Shown: positions 34,789 through 44,852, counted from the stretch's first letter. The stretch: DNA of 64,000 nucleotides from CAYUUR01 sp052034685 (GCA_052034685.1 JBPOIH010000011.1:1-64000), one strand, 5' to 3'. Numbers and translations are program-made. Notes: generated from the sequence alone by a model not told the origin.

Positions 34789-36315
34789 TTAGTGCCACAC
34801 TGTTCGTTTAAGAATGTTCCCTGCTGTTTGGTTGAGCTGCACGACTGTCGGATTTTGCCAGTACCATAACGAATCGGAACGAATCAACCAGCCACTGATA
34901 CCTGAACCGTAGACAAAGATAGCTATAACGGCTGACAGTACGATCCCCTTGGATCGCCAGCGCGAAGGTACACTCCAGGATACGGCTTGGATCATCAGTG
35001 CAATAGCAAGCGGCAGTAGTGGCATGAGGTAGCGTGCCTGGATTGCTTGTGCTGCACCGAGGTCAAGGTACTGTCGATAATTAAAGAGTAGTACAACAAG
35101 ACCGTAGAACAGTATGACAACTATACTGAATCGATACGCTGGACGCCTCAATAGTGGCTTTATCTGTAATAGTATTGCTAGGAGACCGATGACAACAGCG
35201 ATGGATGCTATTGTCACAGGCAGCGGCAACAGCGGTCGGGCCACGATTGGACCAAAAGGTTCCTTATCTGACACGACCGCAGTCGGCGTGTGGCTGAAGA
35301 TAGCAAAGTAGCCGCGCTGCACTTTACTCACCCAGTGCTGTGTATAGCTAAAGAAGTTCCCATATAACGGAGTGGCCGGCTTATAGAGTTTATTCTGTTG
35401 ATTGCGGTACCACGGGGCATACTGTTCGCAAACACTTACAGGCTGTACTACAGAACATTCAGCGTTGTAGCCCCCATAGCGCATCTGATTAACACCATAA
35501 CGCTCCACGAACATACCGATACTGAAGACCAACATCAGCACTAGTCCAAACCGCACCAGCAGCGCCCGTCGATGAAAATCCTGCCACAGTATCCTAGCCA
35601 AGCGCTGTTTGTAACGATAGATGAGCGTAGCAGCGACGTACATGAGACAAATCAGATAGATTGGCAAAAAGGTTTCCTTCACCAGGCTGGTGAGTGCGCC
35701 TGTTGTCACGAGTAATACAAGCAGACTAATAGAGGGGCGCTGTTTGGTGATCTGACGATATGCGTACCACAGAACCACAGGGGTAAGCGCAAATAACAGA
35801 TTATCGTAGTTGATGTGAGCGGCCAAAAACGGCGTAATTGGTAGACAGACGATGATAAACAGCGCCAGATGTGCAATTTTCTTTGGGACACGCATTGACA
35901 GCAGTAATTTGCGGAAGAGCACTAACCCAAGCGCAAACAGGCCTATATTGAGCACGCGCAAACTGATAATCACTCCAGTATCTGTAGGAAAGATGCTGTC
36001 GAGAACGCGATACGGGAAGCTCATCAGATAGTGAAACAGATATGAAGGTGTACGGGTAATGTCGCCAAACAGGCTGGCTTCCGGGGGTTGCTGCGTTATA
36101 AACGGCGACCATTGCTCTGCGTAGACCTTAATAATGCCAAAGTGATAATATTCGTCAAACGGTAACGGATACGCTGCAGACAGAGCAAGCCAAAGCGATT
36201 GAACGATGAGCAAAATGATTGTGCCAGCAAAAAACCAACCATGTTCCAATAGTCGCGTTAGTTTATGCAGAAGCGTGCCATCAGTTGCGGTAGTTTGTAA
36301 ATGATTCTTGGCCAT
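34789..36315 (-). CDS. GT-C-type integral membrane glycosyltransferase-like protein
   Basis: About 11-12 membrane helices over 508 residues. The first external loop after helix 1 carries FDEYYHFG, matching the acidic DE motif of polyprenol-phosphate-sugar-dependent GT-C enzymes (PMT/ArnT/DUF2142 groups). Such enzymes add sugars to proteins or envelope polymers outside the membrane. TATACT six bases before ATG gives a leaderless start. The precise acceptor is unknown; the neighbouring surface protein is a possible target, by position only. Confidence 0.7.
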   Translation of the reverse strand: MAKNHLQTTATDGTLLHKLTRLLEHGWFFAGTIILLIVQSLWLALSAAYPLPFDEYYHFGIIKVYAEQWSPFITQQPPEASLFGDITRTPSYLFHYLMSFPYRVLDSIFPTDTGVIISLRVLNIGLFALGLVLFRKLLLSMRVPKKIAHLALFIIVCLPITPFLAAHINYDNLLFALTPVVLWYAYRQITKQRPSISLLVLLVTTGALTSLVKETFLPIYLICLMYVAATLIYRYKQRLARILWQDFHRRALLVRFGLVLMLVFSIGMFVERYGVNQMRYGGYNAECSVVQPVSVCEQYAPWYRNQQNKLYKPATPLYGNFFSYTQHWVSKVQRGYFAIFSHTPTAVVSDKEPFGPIVARPLLPLPVTIASIAVVIGLLAILLQIKPLLRRPAYRFSIVVILFYGLVVLLFNYRQYLDLGAAQAIQARYLMPLLPLAIALMIQAVSWSVPSRWRSKGIVLSAVIAIFVYGSGISGWLIRSDSLWYWQNPTVVQLNQTAGNILKRTVWH

Positions 36316-36376
36316 CTATGTAGTATAGCTGAATTACCCTATAGCGACGTGAAATATTTCACAGAAACGACAGTGG

Positions 36377-37399
36377 CTAGATAGTGAAGAGGGTTTCTTG
36401 TGTGGTGTCTTCTGGGTTTGCTTTTGGTTGCTCACTGGTCTTTTGAGTGGCTGGTTTATCTACTTTGGGCGCAACGGCAAGAGGGAAAGCCCGGCCCTGG
36501 TACTTTACGCGAGTTCTACCAGTAGTAAAATGGACGTCTTCATCTCCCTTGATACAGTGGCGACACTGCGGACAAGCACCTTGCAGTTCTTTGGGGTCAT
36601 TACCAGTACGGCGCGGCACCATTAGCTCCATATCGCCGACATTCTCTGGACAGATAGTGCCTTCCCCTTTGCTCAGTTCCATTGTTTCAACGGTGTCTTC
36701 ACCGCACCACGCGATGCGTACAAGATCACCAAACTTAGCTTTCACCTCTCGTGCTCGATCTTGATTGAAGTGGTCAACGCTCATATATAGCGCCAGATTA
36801 GGCACCTCTGCCAAGATTGGGATGACGTCAACCGGGTTCTCGCCCCAGCCAATTGAACGGGTAAACGCCCAGTGTGAGACTTTCGGGTGTCGTTTCATGA
36901 CTTCTGCTGAGGCCACTGCGTAGTCCTCAGAGAAATAATCACCGTTCCAGTGTGGTCGATAGATGTAATGCCATGGTTTGGCGCCCCGACGCTTCAGTGT
37001 TTTCTCCCACTTGTTTATGGCGGGGTCAATAACATCAATCATCTTGCCAACCGTACCAGCGTCGACTAGCCGGTTCATATTACGTTCCATCTTGGCGGCA
37101 ACAGACTCCCACTCCTCTGCAGACTTGCCATAACATCCCTCACAAAATGGGGTTGCACCCGGACAGCTATCACCTGCCGGCAAGCCGTAACTATTGCCTA
37201 TGCGGGCTACGTCGTAGCGTTTGTTACGGTAGAAGCGCAAAGTACCCTCAGTTGTAAGCTTGCGAATAAACGACAGTTCGAGCGATGAGCTTTCAGGTGA
37301 CGGCGCAGCTTCGTCGATAGCAGTAGCCATGTCAAAATTATTGATAGCGGTGATCTGCTCATCAGTCGGCAAAATTAGTGTTTGTGTCCCTCGTTCCAT
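36377..37399 (-). CDS. Phage gp88-like Cys-rich protein
   Basis: GNSYGLPAGDSCPGATPFCEGCYG (Cys cluster, around residues 70-90 of this start) resembles proteins of the mycobacteriophage gp88 family, with a second Cys set CPQCRHC near 290 that suggests a bound metal or Fe-S centre. Function of the family is unknown. The start at 37399 is chosen because TATACT lies ten bases upstream; an in-frame TTG at 37438 would put that box inside the gene. Possibly of phage origin, although base use is like its neighbours. Confidence 0.6.
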   Translation of the reverse strand: MERGTQTLILPTDEQITAINNFDMATAIDEAAPSPESSSLELSFIRKLTTEGTLRFYRNKRYDVARIGNSYGLPAGDSCPGATPFCEGCYGKSAEEWESVAAKMERNMNRLVDAGTVGKMIDVIDPAINKWEKTLKRRGAKPWHYIYRPHWNGDYFSEDYAVASAEVMKRHPKVSHWAFTRSIGWGENPVDVIPILAEVPNLALYMSVDHFNQDRAREVKAKFGDLVRIAWCGEDTVETMELSKGEGTICPENVGDMELMVPRRTGNDPKELQGACPQCRHCIKGDEDVHFTTGRTRVKYQGRAFPLAVAPKVDKPATQKTSEQPKANPEDTTQETLFTI

Positions 37400-37525
37400 C
37401 TGTCGCTGCAGTATAGCAACGTCAGTTGTCAGAGGCAATCATGAGCGGGATGGTATCTAAGAACTACAGGCAATAACTTAGAAAAACAAGTGTATTAACC
37501 CGCTTAAGATTTTGGTTCAAGCGAT

Positions 37526-38446
37526 TTAGCCGGCTTGCGCCGCGCGGTATTCAAGTATGCGACTGGCAAATTGTACGATGTCGCCACGGCGTATTTTGAG
37601 GCTGTGGTAATTGCGGCTGTTACCACCAATTACGATACCTTCGCTGAGCTTGGGGTGTCCGGCAGAGCCTTCAATAAACTGCGCAGTGTACTGTGTTTGT
37701 AGGTTCAAGTAATGCCGCAATACGGCAATATCGACCATGTCATTCGGGTCTCCCTGGTGCTGAGGCAGCAGTTCTGTTTGCGGAGTAGTTGTTTTTTGCA
37801 GGCTTTCCTGCAGGTTCGTTAGCATATCCCATTCATGGTCGCTTAAGGGCTCGATACCCGTTATGTGGTCTATTGGAAGCCCCTCGGGGATAATGGCATA
37901 GCGTTCGTCTTCTATAGCAGTAGTTATCTCGCCATATTGGGTGACGGCTTCGGTGACCCCGATTAAGACCCCCTTGTACTCTCTTGCCTCATAATACAGA
38001 AGTTCCATTGTTCTGGGTGTGATTCCGTGAGTAACACCCTCTGGAACAACAATGTCGTCAAAATCGACATCAACAGGTTCACTAAACTAGAGGGTTTGCT
38101 TGTCCGCTGGGTCGTACGGAAGGCGCGACAGTAGAAACCTGTATTTTGCCTCATGCTCTGCAAAAACTCGCGCGTGCCGTTCTTGCTCGCCAGGGTTTGC
38201 CGCTTCTGGGGCATAGTAAAAGCTGTCGCCGAGTGTACCTTCTGCTGGCAGTCTGCCGTGCCCGGCAAGATATATAATTGCCTCAATAGAGGTGCCATGC
38301 CAAGCATACGGCGTCTCAGCAATGCCGTTTTCAAACAGTTCAACTGTACGTGCCAGGTGTGGCATGTCTGCAAGTTCACCGAAAACGACATTCATATGCG
38401 GACAATACAATATATCGGTATTATAATCAATACAGGGCGTAGCCAT
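37526..38446 (-). pseudogene. Hypothetical gene interrupted by an in-frame TAG
   Basis: Two open segments, 38446-38087 and 38008-37526, are in the same frame with only one stop (TAG at 38087-38089) between them, and the codons linking them (FSEPVDVDFDDIVVPEGV) read like protein. The whole would be about 306 residues. AWHGTSIEAIIYLAGHGRLP in the first half resembles the start of an ADP-ribosyltransferase-like fold, but that is weak. Translation may begin at 38395 (TATTGT six bases upstream). Either a recent nonsense mutation or two pieces translated separately; the second piece has ATG at 38008. Confidence 0.6.
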
Positions 38447-38487
38447 CTGTCTCCAGAGCGCGTATACTACAGCACAAGAAGACGGTT

Positions 38488-40206
38488 ATGCTCAATAATA
38501 TAGAGAAACAAATACCACTTGTCAGTACGCTTCGTCACTATAAGCGGAGTTTGTTTCGGTATGATGTTATTGCTGGCGTGACTGTGGCGGCAATAGCTAT
38601 ACCCCAAGGCATGGCCTATGCGGAGTTGGCAGGAGCTCCACTCGCCATGGGTCTATACGCAACGTTTGCTGCCATGCTGTTGTTTGCGATCTTCTCAACG
38701 ACGAAGCGTGTGATTGTGGGTCCCGATGCTGCCATGTCTGCGCTTACGGGCGCTACACTCATTCCGCTTGCTAACGGCAATCCCGAGCATTACGCCGCGT
38801 TGATCGCTTTGCTTGCCATACTGGTGGGCATTGCCAGTTTGATTGCTGTTGCCGCCAAGTTAACCTTCGTTAGTGAGTTTTTGTCGCGCCCTATCTTGCT
38901 TGGCTATATGGCCGGGCTGGCGCTAGCTGTTATTGCTTCTCAGGGGCCAAAACTCTTTGGCATTACAGATGTACCGCGAAGCAACTTCTTTGGCACCTTA
39001 CTGCATATTATGACAAACCTAGCCAATAGTCATGACGCTACTTTGCTCTTCAGTATTGTGCTTGGCATTGGTTCCTGGTTGTTGATTCGGCACGCCAAAA
39101 AGGTCCCAGCAACACTAGTGATTCTGTTTGCAAGCATAGTGCTGTCGTGGCTGTTTGATTTTGCCGGTATGGGGATTGCTACCGTTGGGAGTGTCCCAGC
39201 CGGCTTGCCAATCCCCGCCCTGCCAGAAGTTACTTTCTTTGACGTACAAAACCTCGTGGTGCCGGCTTTTGCAATTATGATGGTCAGTTATGCCAACACA
39301 ATTACGACTGCTCGTTCTTTCGCTGCTAAGGAGCATAATCATATTAACTCGAGCCAGGAGCTGACAGCGCTCGGTGTGGCAAGTATTGGAACGGGGTTGG
39401 CTGGCGGCATACCGATTGCCGCAAGTGGTGCACGGACAGCAGTGAATGAGCAGAGTAAGGCTGCAACGCAAGTCGCACAGTTTATTGCAGCAATCGTGGT
39501 TGGTCTGACCCTACTATTCTTTACCCCAGTACTTAGTTATCTTCCTCTCGCCGCCCTGGCCATTATTATTATCGTGGCAATATTACGCTTGTTTGATATT
39601 GCAGAGCTGAAATCAATCTGGCACGCATGGCGGTCTGAAGCGGTGTTAGCGATTGTAACAGTAATTGGCGTGACGATTCTGGGTATCTTTCAAGGGTTGT
39701 TGCTGGCAATCTTTTTAGCAATTATAAATCTGATACGCAAAAGTGCTTTCCCTGGTGACGCGGTGCTTGGTGTGGCTGCAGACGGATCGATCCGAGACAT
39801 GGCACGTCCGCCCAAGACCGAGGCTATCCCCGGCATTGTAATGTATCGGTTTGATGCCCCGCTGTATTTTGGAAACGCTGAATTCTTCCGTAAACGGGTG
39901 CTGAAACTTATTGATGATTCTGATGATGTGCGTTGGTTCCTGTGGGATGCCGAGACAATCACGTCATTAGATTCTACTGCGGGTGCGATGCTCCTAGATC
40001 TTATCCACGAACTACGGGCTCGCAAAATAACACTGTGTATTTCGCGTATGAAAGGCCCGATCCGATCTACGATTAATCGTACAAATCGGCTTTCAACAGC
40101 TTTCCGTTCAATACCTCATTATCCGAGTATGGGCAAAGCCCTGGCAGCCTTTGATGAGGACGTTGCTGCCCGGGCTAGTAAGGACGCTGCAAAAGACGCA
40201 CACTAA
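38488..40206 (+). CDS. SulP-family anion transporter with STAS domain
   Basis: SLC26/SulP transporter. The N-terminus (YDVIAGVTVAAIAIPQGMAYA) is the family signature; 10-12 membrane helices run to about residue 430, and a cytosolic STAS domain follows (FDAPLYFGNAEFF, then SLDSTAGAMLLDL). At 572 residues it is full length. Substrate may be sulfate, bicarbonate or another anion. TATACT 19 bases before ATG may be the promoter. It diverges from the interrupted gene. Confidence 0.94.
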   Translation: MLNNIEKQIPLVSTLRHYKRSLFRYDVIAGVTVAAIAIPQGMAYAELAGAPLAMGLYATFAAMLLFAIFSTTKRVIVGPDAAMSALTGATLIPLANGNPEHYAALIALLAILVGIASLIAVAAKLTFVSEFLSRPILLGYMAGLALAVIASQGPKLFGITDVPRSNFFGTLLHIMTNLANSHDATLLFSIVLGIGSWLLIRHAKKVPATLVILFASIVLSWLFDFAGMGIATVGSVPAGLPIPALPEVTFFDVQNLVVPAFAIMMVSYANTITTARSFAAKEHNHINSSQELTALGVASIGTGLAGGIPIAASGARTAVNEQSKAATQVAQFIAAIVVGLTLLFFTPVLSYLPLAALAIIIIVAILRLFDIAELKSIWHAWRSEAVLAIVTVIGVTILGIFQGLLLAIFLAIINLIRKSAFPGDAVLGVAADGSIRDMARPPKTEAIPGIVMYRFDAPLYFGNAEFFRKRVLKLIDDSDDVRWFLWDAETITSLDSTAGAMLLDLIHELRARKITLCISRMKGPIRSTINRTNRLSTAFRSIPHYPSMGKALAAFDEDVAARASKDAAKDAH

Positions 40207-40255
40207 CAGGGTGACGCATTGGACAGATTATACAGTAAGTGGTAAAATATACTTC

Positions 40256-41104
40256 ATGGAGCCAATGCCTATTCTCGCAAGTGTTACTCCTCAAGCAACT
40301 CCTGAGGTAAGACAATCAATCATGACTCGACGTCTGCGGCTAGGCTATGTTATTACCAATGGGATATCGAGTATTGGTGAACTGATAACAGGGATAGCTT
40401 CTGGTGATGTCGCTAGAGCCATGGACGGTATGCATGGAGCTTCCGAGATATTGATCGGCAATACGCAAATGAAGGATGCTCATGAGCATGACCATGTTCA
40501 GGATAGTCGACGCCGTAAAATATACACTGCATTGTCAAGTTTGTCGTTGCTCGGAGCCGGTGTGGCAATGGGCGACTTAGCTGGCGCATGGGATGTTGGC
40601 ATAGATTCGCTTCCATTGGATGTCGCGGGCCTAGGTTTCTCAGCAGTTTCAGCCGGATCCGGGATCGCTGCTGCCAGTATTATTGTTCATCGGATGCGCT
40701 CCAAGTACGGCGCGATTTTTAGTGGCCGACATCTTAGAAATGAAATCGCTCCAACTGATAAGGACGTGGTAAAGCACATAGTATTGCTCGATACGCCGTC
40801 TTCGTCTTTGGCATTCTTAAGCGGAGCGGCTCGCGTGGCAAGTTACTGGGCCTCTGCAAAAACTGGCTTTGCTGACAGCCTGTCATTGGCGGAGAGCACT
40901 ATTGGGGTTATGAGCGGCATGTGGGGCGCATATCTGTTCCGACCTACAGAGAAAAACCTAGAACATCATCATGGCCAGCACGCTCATGAAACACTACCAG
41001 AAGCAGTAGAAAACCTCGTAAACCTATCTGGCAAGCAGGACATCCCGATTACACTGCACGTTGGATCTACAGTGCAAGAGCAATTTGAAAAGCGTGAATC
41101 ATAA
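40256..41104 (+). CDS. Membrane protein resembling cation diffusion facilitators
   Basis: The stretch NGISSIGELITGIASG followed by MDGMHGASE, then HEHDH, echoes the second helix and His-rich loop of CDF metal exporters (N...E...G...D..H...D). Four to six membrane segments are likely in 282 residues. The metal-binding pattern is incomplete, so this is a distant or altered relative. ATG at 40256 follows TTGGAC-18-TAAAAT with seven bases between -10 and ATG (leaderless). It follows the SulP gene by 49 bases but has its own promoter. Confidence 0.5.
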   Translation: MEPMPILASVTPQATPEVRQSIMTRRLRLGYVITNGISSIGELITGIASGDVARAMDGMHGASEILIGNTQMKDAHEHDHVQDSRRRKIYTALSSLSLLGAGVAMGDLAGAWDVGIDSLPLDVAGLGFSAVSAGSGIAAASIIVHRMRSKYGAIFSGRHLRNEIAPTDKDVVKHIVLLDTPSSSLAFLSGAARVASYWASAKTGFADSLSLAESTIGVMSGMWGAYLFRPTEKNLEHHHGQHAHETLPEAVENLVNLSGKQDIPITLHVGSTVQEQFEKRES

Positions 41105-41128
41105 GACTATGAAAATCTAGGATAACTA

Positions 41129-41599
41129 TCAGGAGCTGTATTCAATGGCTGTCATCAGGAAGTTATTGCCTGAACGTGAACCGGGTACAGATGATACTGG
41201 TTCTGTCTCAATCATGCCCGGGTTGCGTACGGCGTCGATTTCATAGCCAATAAATTCTTCCATGATGGCGAGCTCTTCTGCTCGTTCTGGGTTCGTTCGT
41301 TCGATTTCAACGAATAGACTATGGTATTGTCGAAAACTCGATGCTGCCAAAAAAACATCGTTACCACGCACATTTGGCATGCTGTTGCGCATCCCCTTTG
41401 CCCATAACGCAAACTGAATACGGTATTGTCGCTCGCTGCTTAGATCATCAAAAATCTTGTCAAGTGATACATCTTCTTGAAGTTCTTCGTCTGGTAGTCC
41501 AAGGCTATATGTATCCTCGAGATCTTTAAACTGAGCACGAATTACCATTTCTCTATTTCGAGTAGCTTCAGTGTGTCGCTTTGATACGTTCATGCACAT
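41129..41599 (-). CDS. Hypothetical protein
   Basis: A 156-residue soluble, acidic, mostly helical protein, not recognised. TATACT lies five bases before the first ATG and eleven before the second (41593), either of which may be used. Convergent with the CDF-like gene. Confidence 0.6.
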   Translation of the reverse strand: MCMNVSKRHTEATRNREMVIRAQFKDLEDTYSLGLPDEELQEDVSLDKIFDDLSSERQYRIQFALWAKGMRNSMPNVRGNDVFLAASSFRQYHSLFVEIERTNPERAEELAIMEEFIGYEIDAVRNPGMIETEPVSSVPGSRSGNNFLMTAIEYSS

Positions 41600-41706
41600 A
41601 CTTTAGTATAATAGTGACTATATGTAAATAACTGAAGGTGATCGTGTTAGGTAATTTCGGTTAATTAAACTCTACGGAACAGTGAAAAAGCTCAAGATCA
41701 TAAAAC

Positions 41707-43935
41707 TTACTGCGGAACCACATAGTCGTTATTCACGTAAAGCCGTTTACTTGAAAAATTCCCAAGTTGCTGCTGGCTCGTCCATAGGTAGTCTGCTCCA
41801 CTGCCCGGACTATACCAAAACACATCTGACCGACCATCACCATTGAAGTCACCACTAATTGGTCGATGATTACCTCCAACGTTCATGGGTTTTGAACTAA
41901 ACGTTCCCAGACTACTCGTCCCATACCACAGATAGTCCTTGGCATCTCCCGGACTGTACCAAAACACATCTGACCGACCATCACCATTGAAGTCACCACT
42001 TATTGGTCGATGATTACCTCCAACGTTCATGGGCTTTGAGCTAAACGTTCCCAGACTACTCGTCCCATACCACAGATAGTCCTTGGCATCTCCCGGACTA
42101 TACCAAAACACATCTGACCGACCATCACCATTGAAGTCACCACTAATTGGTCGATGATTGCCCCCAACGTTCATGGGTTGATTGATGAACGCTCCTGGGG
42201 CTGCAGTCCCGTACCATACATAATCTTTTGATATACCTGGCCGATACCAGAATATATCCGATCTGCCATCATTATTGTAGTCCCCCGGTATCTGTTGGTA
42301 TGACCCGTCAATATTCAGAGACGTGGCATCAAAACGAGAAGCTACATTATTCCCTGTCCATATATAATCAGTGCCTGCTCCCGGACGGTGCCAGAATATA
42401 TCCCCTAGTCCATCGCCATTAAAGTCGGTATTACGAATTGATTGTTTACATGACTGAACGAGCGGATTACTCGGGGTACTGTTTAAGCTGTTTGCGGCGT
42501 TAACACGTCCATAACCGTATCTTTCACTGTTTTTTTGACAGCCCATGGCGGCAACCCGTGAACTGTAATTAGTGAGCTTTTGTCGAATCTGTGCAGGTGT
42601 TGCTGATGGCTCCTCGGCTAGTAAGAGTGCGGCGACGCCGGCAACAATTGGGGTGGCGATTGATGTCCCATCGGCAGAATTCGTATAGCTGGTAGTTTGG
42701 TTTCCGGCAGACCAAGTGGGTGTACGGATTGCGCCGCTTCCCGGGGCAGTAATATCAAGCTCTGGTCCCCAGCTACTAAAATCGGCTCGTTCATCATTGG
42801 CAGTAGTAGCACCTACTGAGATTGCATTGTTATAACGACCGGGGTATAACATCTGACCTTGGTAGTCGCAGCCTTGTGATGCATAGCTTGAACTACCGCA
42901 GTTGCCAGCAGCAGCAATTACCGTGACGCCAGCTGCAACTGCATCATTGATGGCGGTTTCCATGGCGGGGTCGCTTTGTGTTGAGCCAAGACTGAGGCTA
43001 ATTATCTGCGCTCCCTGCTCCACTGCGTAGTCGATCGCCACTACGATATCGCTCGTAAAACCTGAGCCGTTATCACCGAGCGCTTGCAAGGGCAATATGC
43101 GCGTTTGCCAACTAGCACTGGCCACACCCTTGGCGTTGTTACCGGTGGCGCCGACGAGCCCACTGGTGTTCGTACCATGGCTTACAAAAAAGTGCCCGGG
43201 GTTGGTGGTCCCGGCCAGCGGATTATTGTCTCCCTGGGCGGAATTAGCGAAATCCCAGCCGCGCCAGTCGTCAATTAGTCCATTACTGTCATCATCGAGT
43301 CCGTTGGTCTCTTTGCCGCTACCGGATTCCGCTGCGTTAATATACCAGCGGTTTTCCATGTCCTCGTGGTTTAGTCCAAATCCAGTGTCTATGACGGCTA
43401 CAATAGTGTTGGTGCCAGTAGTGGTGTCCCAGGCAGTGTCGAGACCTATTACTTCTGGGTAGTAGTTACTAGAGTGAAGCGGGTCGTTTGGTGTCAGCGT
43501 AGCCTGGTATACAACGTTTGGTTGAGCAATAGCTCCGTCTGTTGCATTAAGTTCTTCTACGGGCTTAGCAACCACATAGCTCAAACGCGAGGCAATCTGT
43601 TGCAAATCCTCAGCCGATAGTTGGTTAGAGACCAAAAACGCTTGTTTTGCTTTAGTATTTTTGAAGCTAACTATTGATGATGCTTGCTTGCTTGTTTGCG
43701 CAGCTTCTGCCACTTTCGTTTCATCTGATTTTTTATCCGCGATTACACGGTCAATAATACGTTCAGTTAGTGATGGAGGGTTGCTAGGGGCAGTAGCTTG
43801 CGTGTAATCAGGGTTGATAGGATCAGCGATTGGTTGAGGAGTGGCTTTGGAGCTTTGCTGCCACAGGACGTACCCCATCACTGCGGCGCAAATGCCCAAC
43901 GCGATAACGCCACCCGTTTTTACCCTCCGATGCAT
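41707..43935 (-). CDS. Secreted subtilisin-like serine protease with VCBS/FG-GAP repeats
   Basis: An N-terminal signal anchor (about residues 8-25) and a pro-region (to about 150) precede an S8 peptidase domain with the full triad: Asp in VAVIDTGFG, His in SHGTNTSG, Ser in DGTSIATPIVAG. From residue 500 on, the protein has repeats of the FNGDG(R/L)xD(I/V)FWYxPG kind, each with a DxNxDGxxD calcium site, likely forming an adhesive propeller. It is thus a surface or released protease that could act on host or neighbour proteins. TATACT seven bases before ATG gives a leaderless start. At 742 residues it is complete. Confidence 0.93.
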   Translation of the reverse strand: MHRRVKTGGVIALGICAAVMGYVLWQQSSKATPQPIADPINPDYTQATAPSNPPSLTERIIDRVIADKKSDETKVAEAAQTSKQASSIVSFKNTKAKQAFLVSNQLSAEDLQQIASRLSYVVAKPVEELNATDGAIAQPNVVYQATLTPNDPLHSSNYYPEVIGLDTAWDTTTGTNTIVAVIDTGFGLNHEDMENRWYINAAESGSGKETNGLDDDSNGLIDDWRGWDFANSAQGDNNPLAGTTNPGHFFVSHGTNTSGLVGATGNNAKGVASASWQTRILPLQALGDNGSGFTSDIVVAIDYAVEQGAQIISLSLGSTQSDPAMETAINDAVAAGVTVIAAAGNCGSSSYASQGCDYQGQMLYPGRYNNAISVGATTANDERADFSSWGPELDITAPGSGAIRTPTWSAGNQTTSYTNSADGTSIATPIVAGVAALLLAEEPSATPAQIRQKLTNYSSRVAAMGCQKNSERYGYGRVNAANSLNSTPSNPLVQSCKQSIRNTDFNGDGLGDIFWHRPGAGTDYIWTGNNVASRFDATSLNIDGSYQQIPGDYNNDGRSDIFWYRPGISKDYVWYGTAAPGAFINQPMNVGGNHRPISGDFNGDGRSDVFWYSPGDAKDYLWYGTSSLGTFSSKPMNVGGNHRPISGDFNGDGRSDVFWYSPGDAKDYLWYGTSSLGTFSSKPMNVGGNHRPISGDFNGDGRSDVFWYSPGSGADYLWTSQQQLGNFSSKRLYVNNDYVVPQ
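41814..42190. repeat. 144-bp tandem coding repeats in the subtilase gene
   Basis: Near-identical units recur at exact 144-base spacing (the same landmark at 41814, 41958 and 42102), each encoding 48 residues of one FG-GAP blade. Neighbouring blades are more diverged. High DNA identity points to recent duplication or gene conversion and allows copy-number change in frame. Confidence 0.85.
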
Positions 43936-43982
43936 GCTCTTAAGTATAGCAAAAAGGTTCGTTTATAATCACATCTGCACAA

Positions 43983-44014
43983 AGTAAAACAACCCCGTCA
44001 GGGGTTGTTTTACT
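43983..44014. terminator. Bidirectional-type terminator
   Basis: Perfect 14-bp stem AGTAAAACAACCCC/GGGGTTGTTTTACT with a GTCA loop. It ends the 44031-44852 gene. Confidence 0.85.
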
Positions 44015-44030
44015 AAAGTTGCGTGGAAAC

Positions 44031-44852
44031 TTAGTTCTCGTTTTCTACTTCCTGCTCGTCTTCTGACTCTTCATCCTTGTCATCGTCCTGGTCGTCATCG
44101 ACATCGTCATTGTCATCGTCTTTGTCTACGCTGCCACTCACTCCGTCATTGTCATCATCGTTGTCTTCGGCGTCTTTCCGGCCGTCATTGTCATCATCGT
44201 TGTCTTTGACGTTTGGTTGTCCGTCATCATCGTTGTCATCGTCGTTTCTGCGTTCTGCACGTTTCTTTTCTTCTTTGCCGTCTTTTGTCTTTACTTCCAT
44301 GATAGAGCCATTATTTGCGTCAACTTCAACGAGCCCTTCATCAACAAACTTTACCCGGTAAACGAGCGTTCCGTCTTCTGTTTCGACTTCTATCTCTTTT
44401 ATTGCAACCCCTGGATGTTCTTTTTTAGCAATTTCAACCGCGCTCGAAAGTGACACTTTGGCAGTCAGGTTGCCCGGCAGACTATCGTCGTCCTTGCTGT
44501 CGTCATCAGAGATTGCAATTTGCTCACCACTTGTTGCATTGTAGGTAATTTGCTTGCCATTTGATAGGTGGACTACATATACGAGCACACCGTCCTCAGT
44601 CTTCAACTCGATCCCTTTAGTAGTAAGTGTCGAGTCGTCTTTCTTTGCAATCTCTTCGATTTTATCAAGCGCTAGAACGCTGCCTAAGTCGTTCGGGATT
44701 GTGGTTGCAAGAGGTGTGCTTGACTCTGTCGTTACAGAGCTCTTGGTGTCTTGCTTACCAACGACGTAGTAGCCCACGCCACCAAGTGCAGCCAGTACTA
44801 AGACTACGATGACGCTCTCTACTGCGGTAAAACCTTTTGCATTCAATTTCAT
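44031..44852 (-). CDS. Prepilin-like protein with two PepSY domains and Asp-rich tail
   Basis: The N-terminus KGFTAVESVIVVLVLAALGG is a type IV prepilin signal: cleavage after Gly, Phe at +1 and Glu at +5, then a hydrophobic helix. Two PepSY-like domains follow (about 55-110 and 120-180). The last 70 residues are almost only Asp, Asn, Glu and Gly with DNDDDNDG-type repeats like thrombospondin type 3 calcium loops. It would be a minor pilin or surface protein displaying a calcium-binding acidic tail. AAAGGAAT upstream of ATG fixes the start. No other pilus genes are in the window. Confidence 0.8.
   Translation of the reverse strand: MKLNAKGFTAVESVIVVLVLAALGGVGYYVVGKQDTKSSVTTESSTPLATTIPNDLGSVLALDKIEEIAKKDDSTLTTKGIELKTEDGVLVYVVHLSNGKQITYNATSGEQIAISDDDSKDDDSLPGNLTAKVSLSSAVEIAKKEHPGVAIKEIEVETEDGTLVYRVKFVDEGLVEVDANNGSIMEVKTKDGKEEKKRAERRNDDDNDDDGQPNVKDNDDDNDGRKDAEDNDDDNDGVSGSVDKDDDNDDVDDDQDDDKDEESEDEQEVENEN

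Noticed and set aside
37963..38391. Minus-strand 142-codon frame bridging the TAG-interrupted gene
   Set aside because: It is in another frame, with Cys/Gln-rich atypical composition; the continuous frame interrupted by TAG reads much better.
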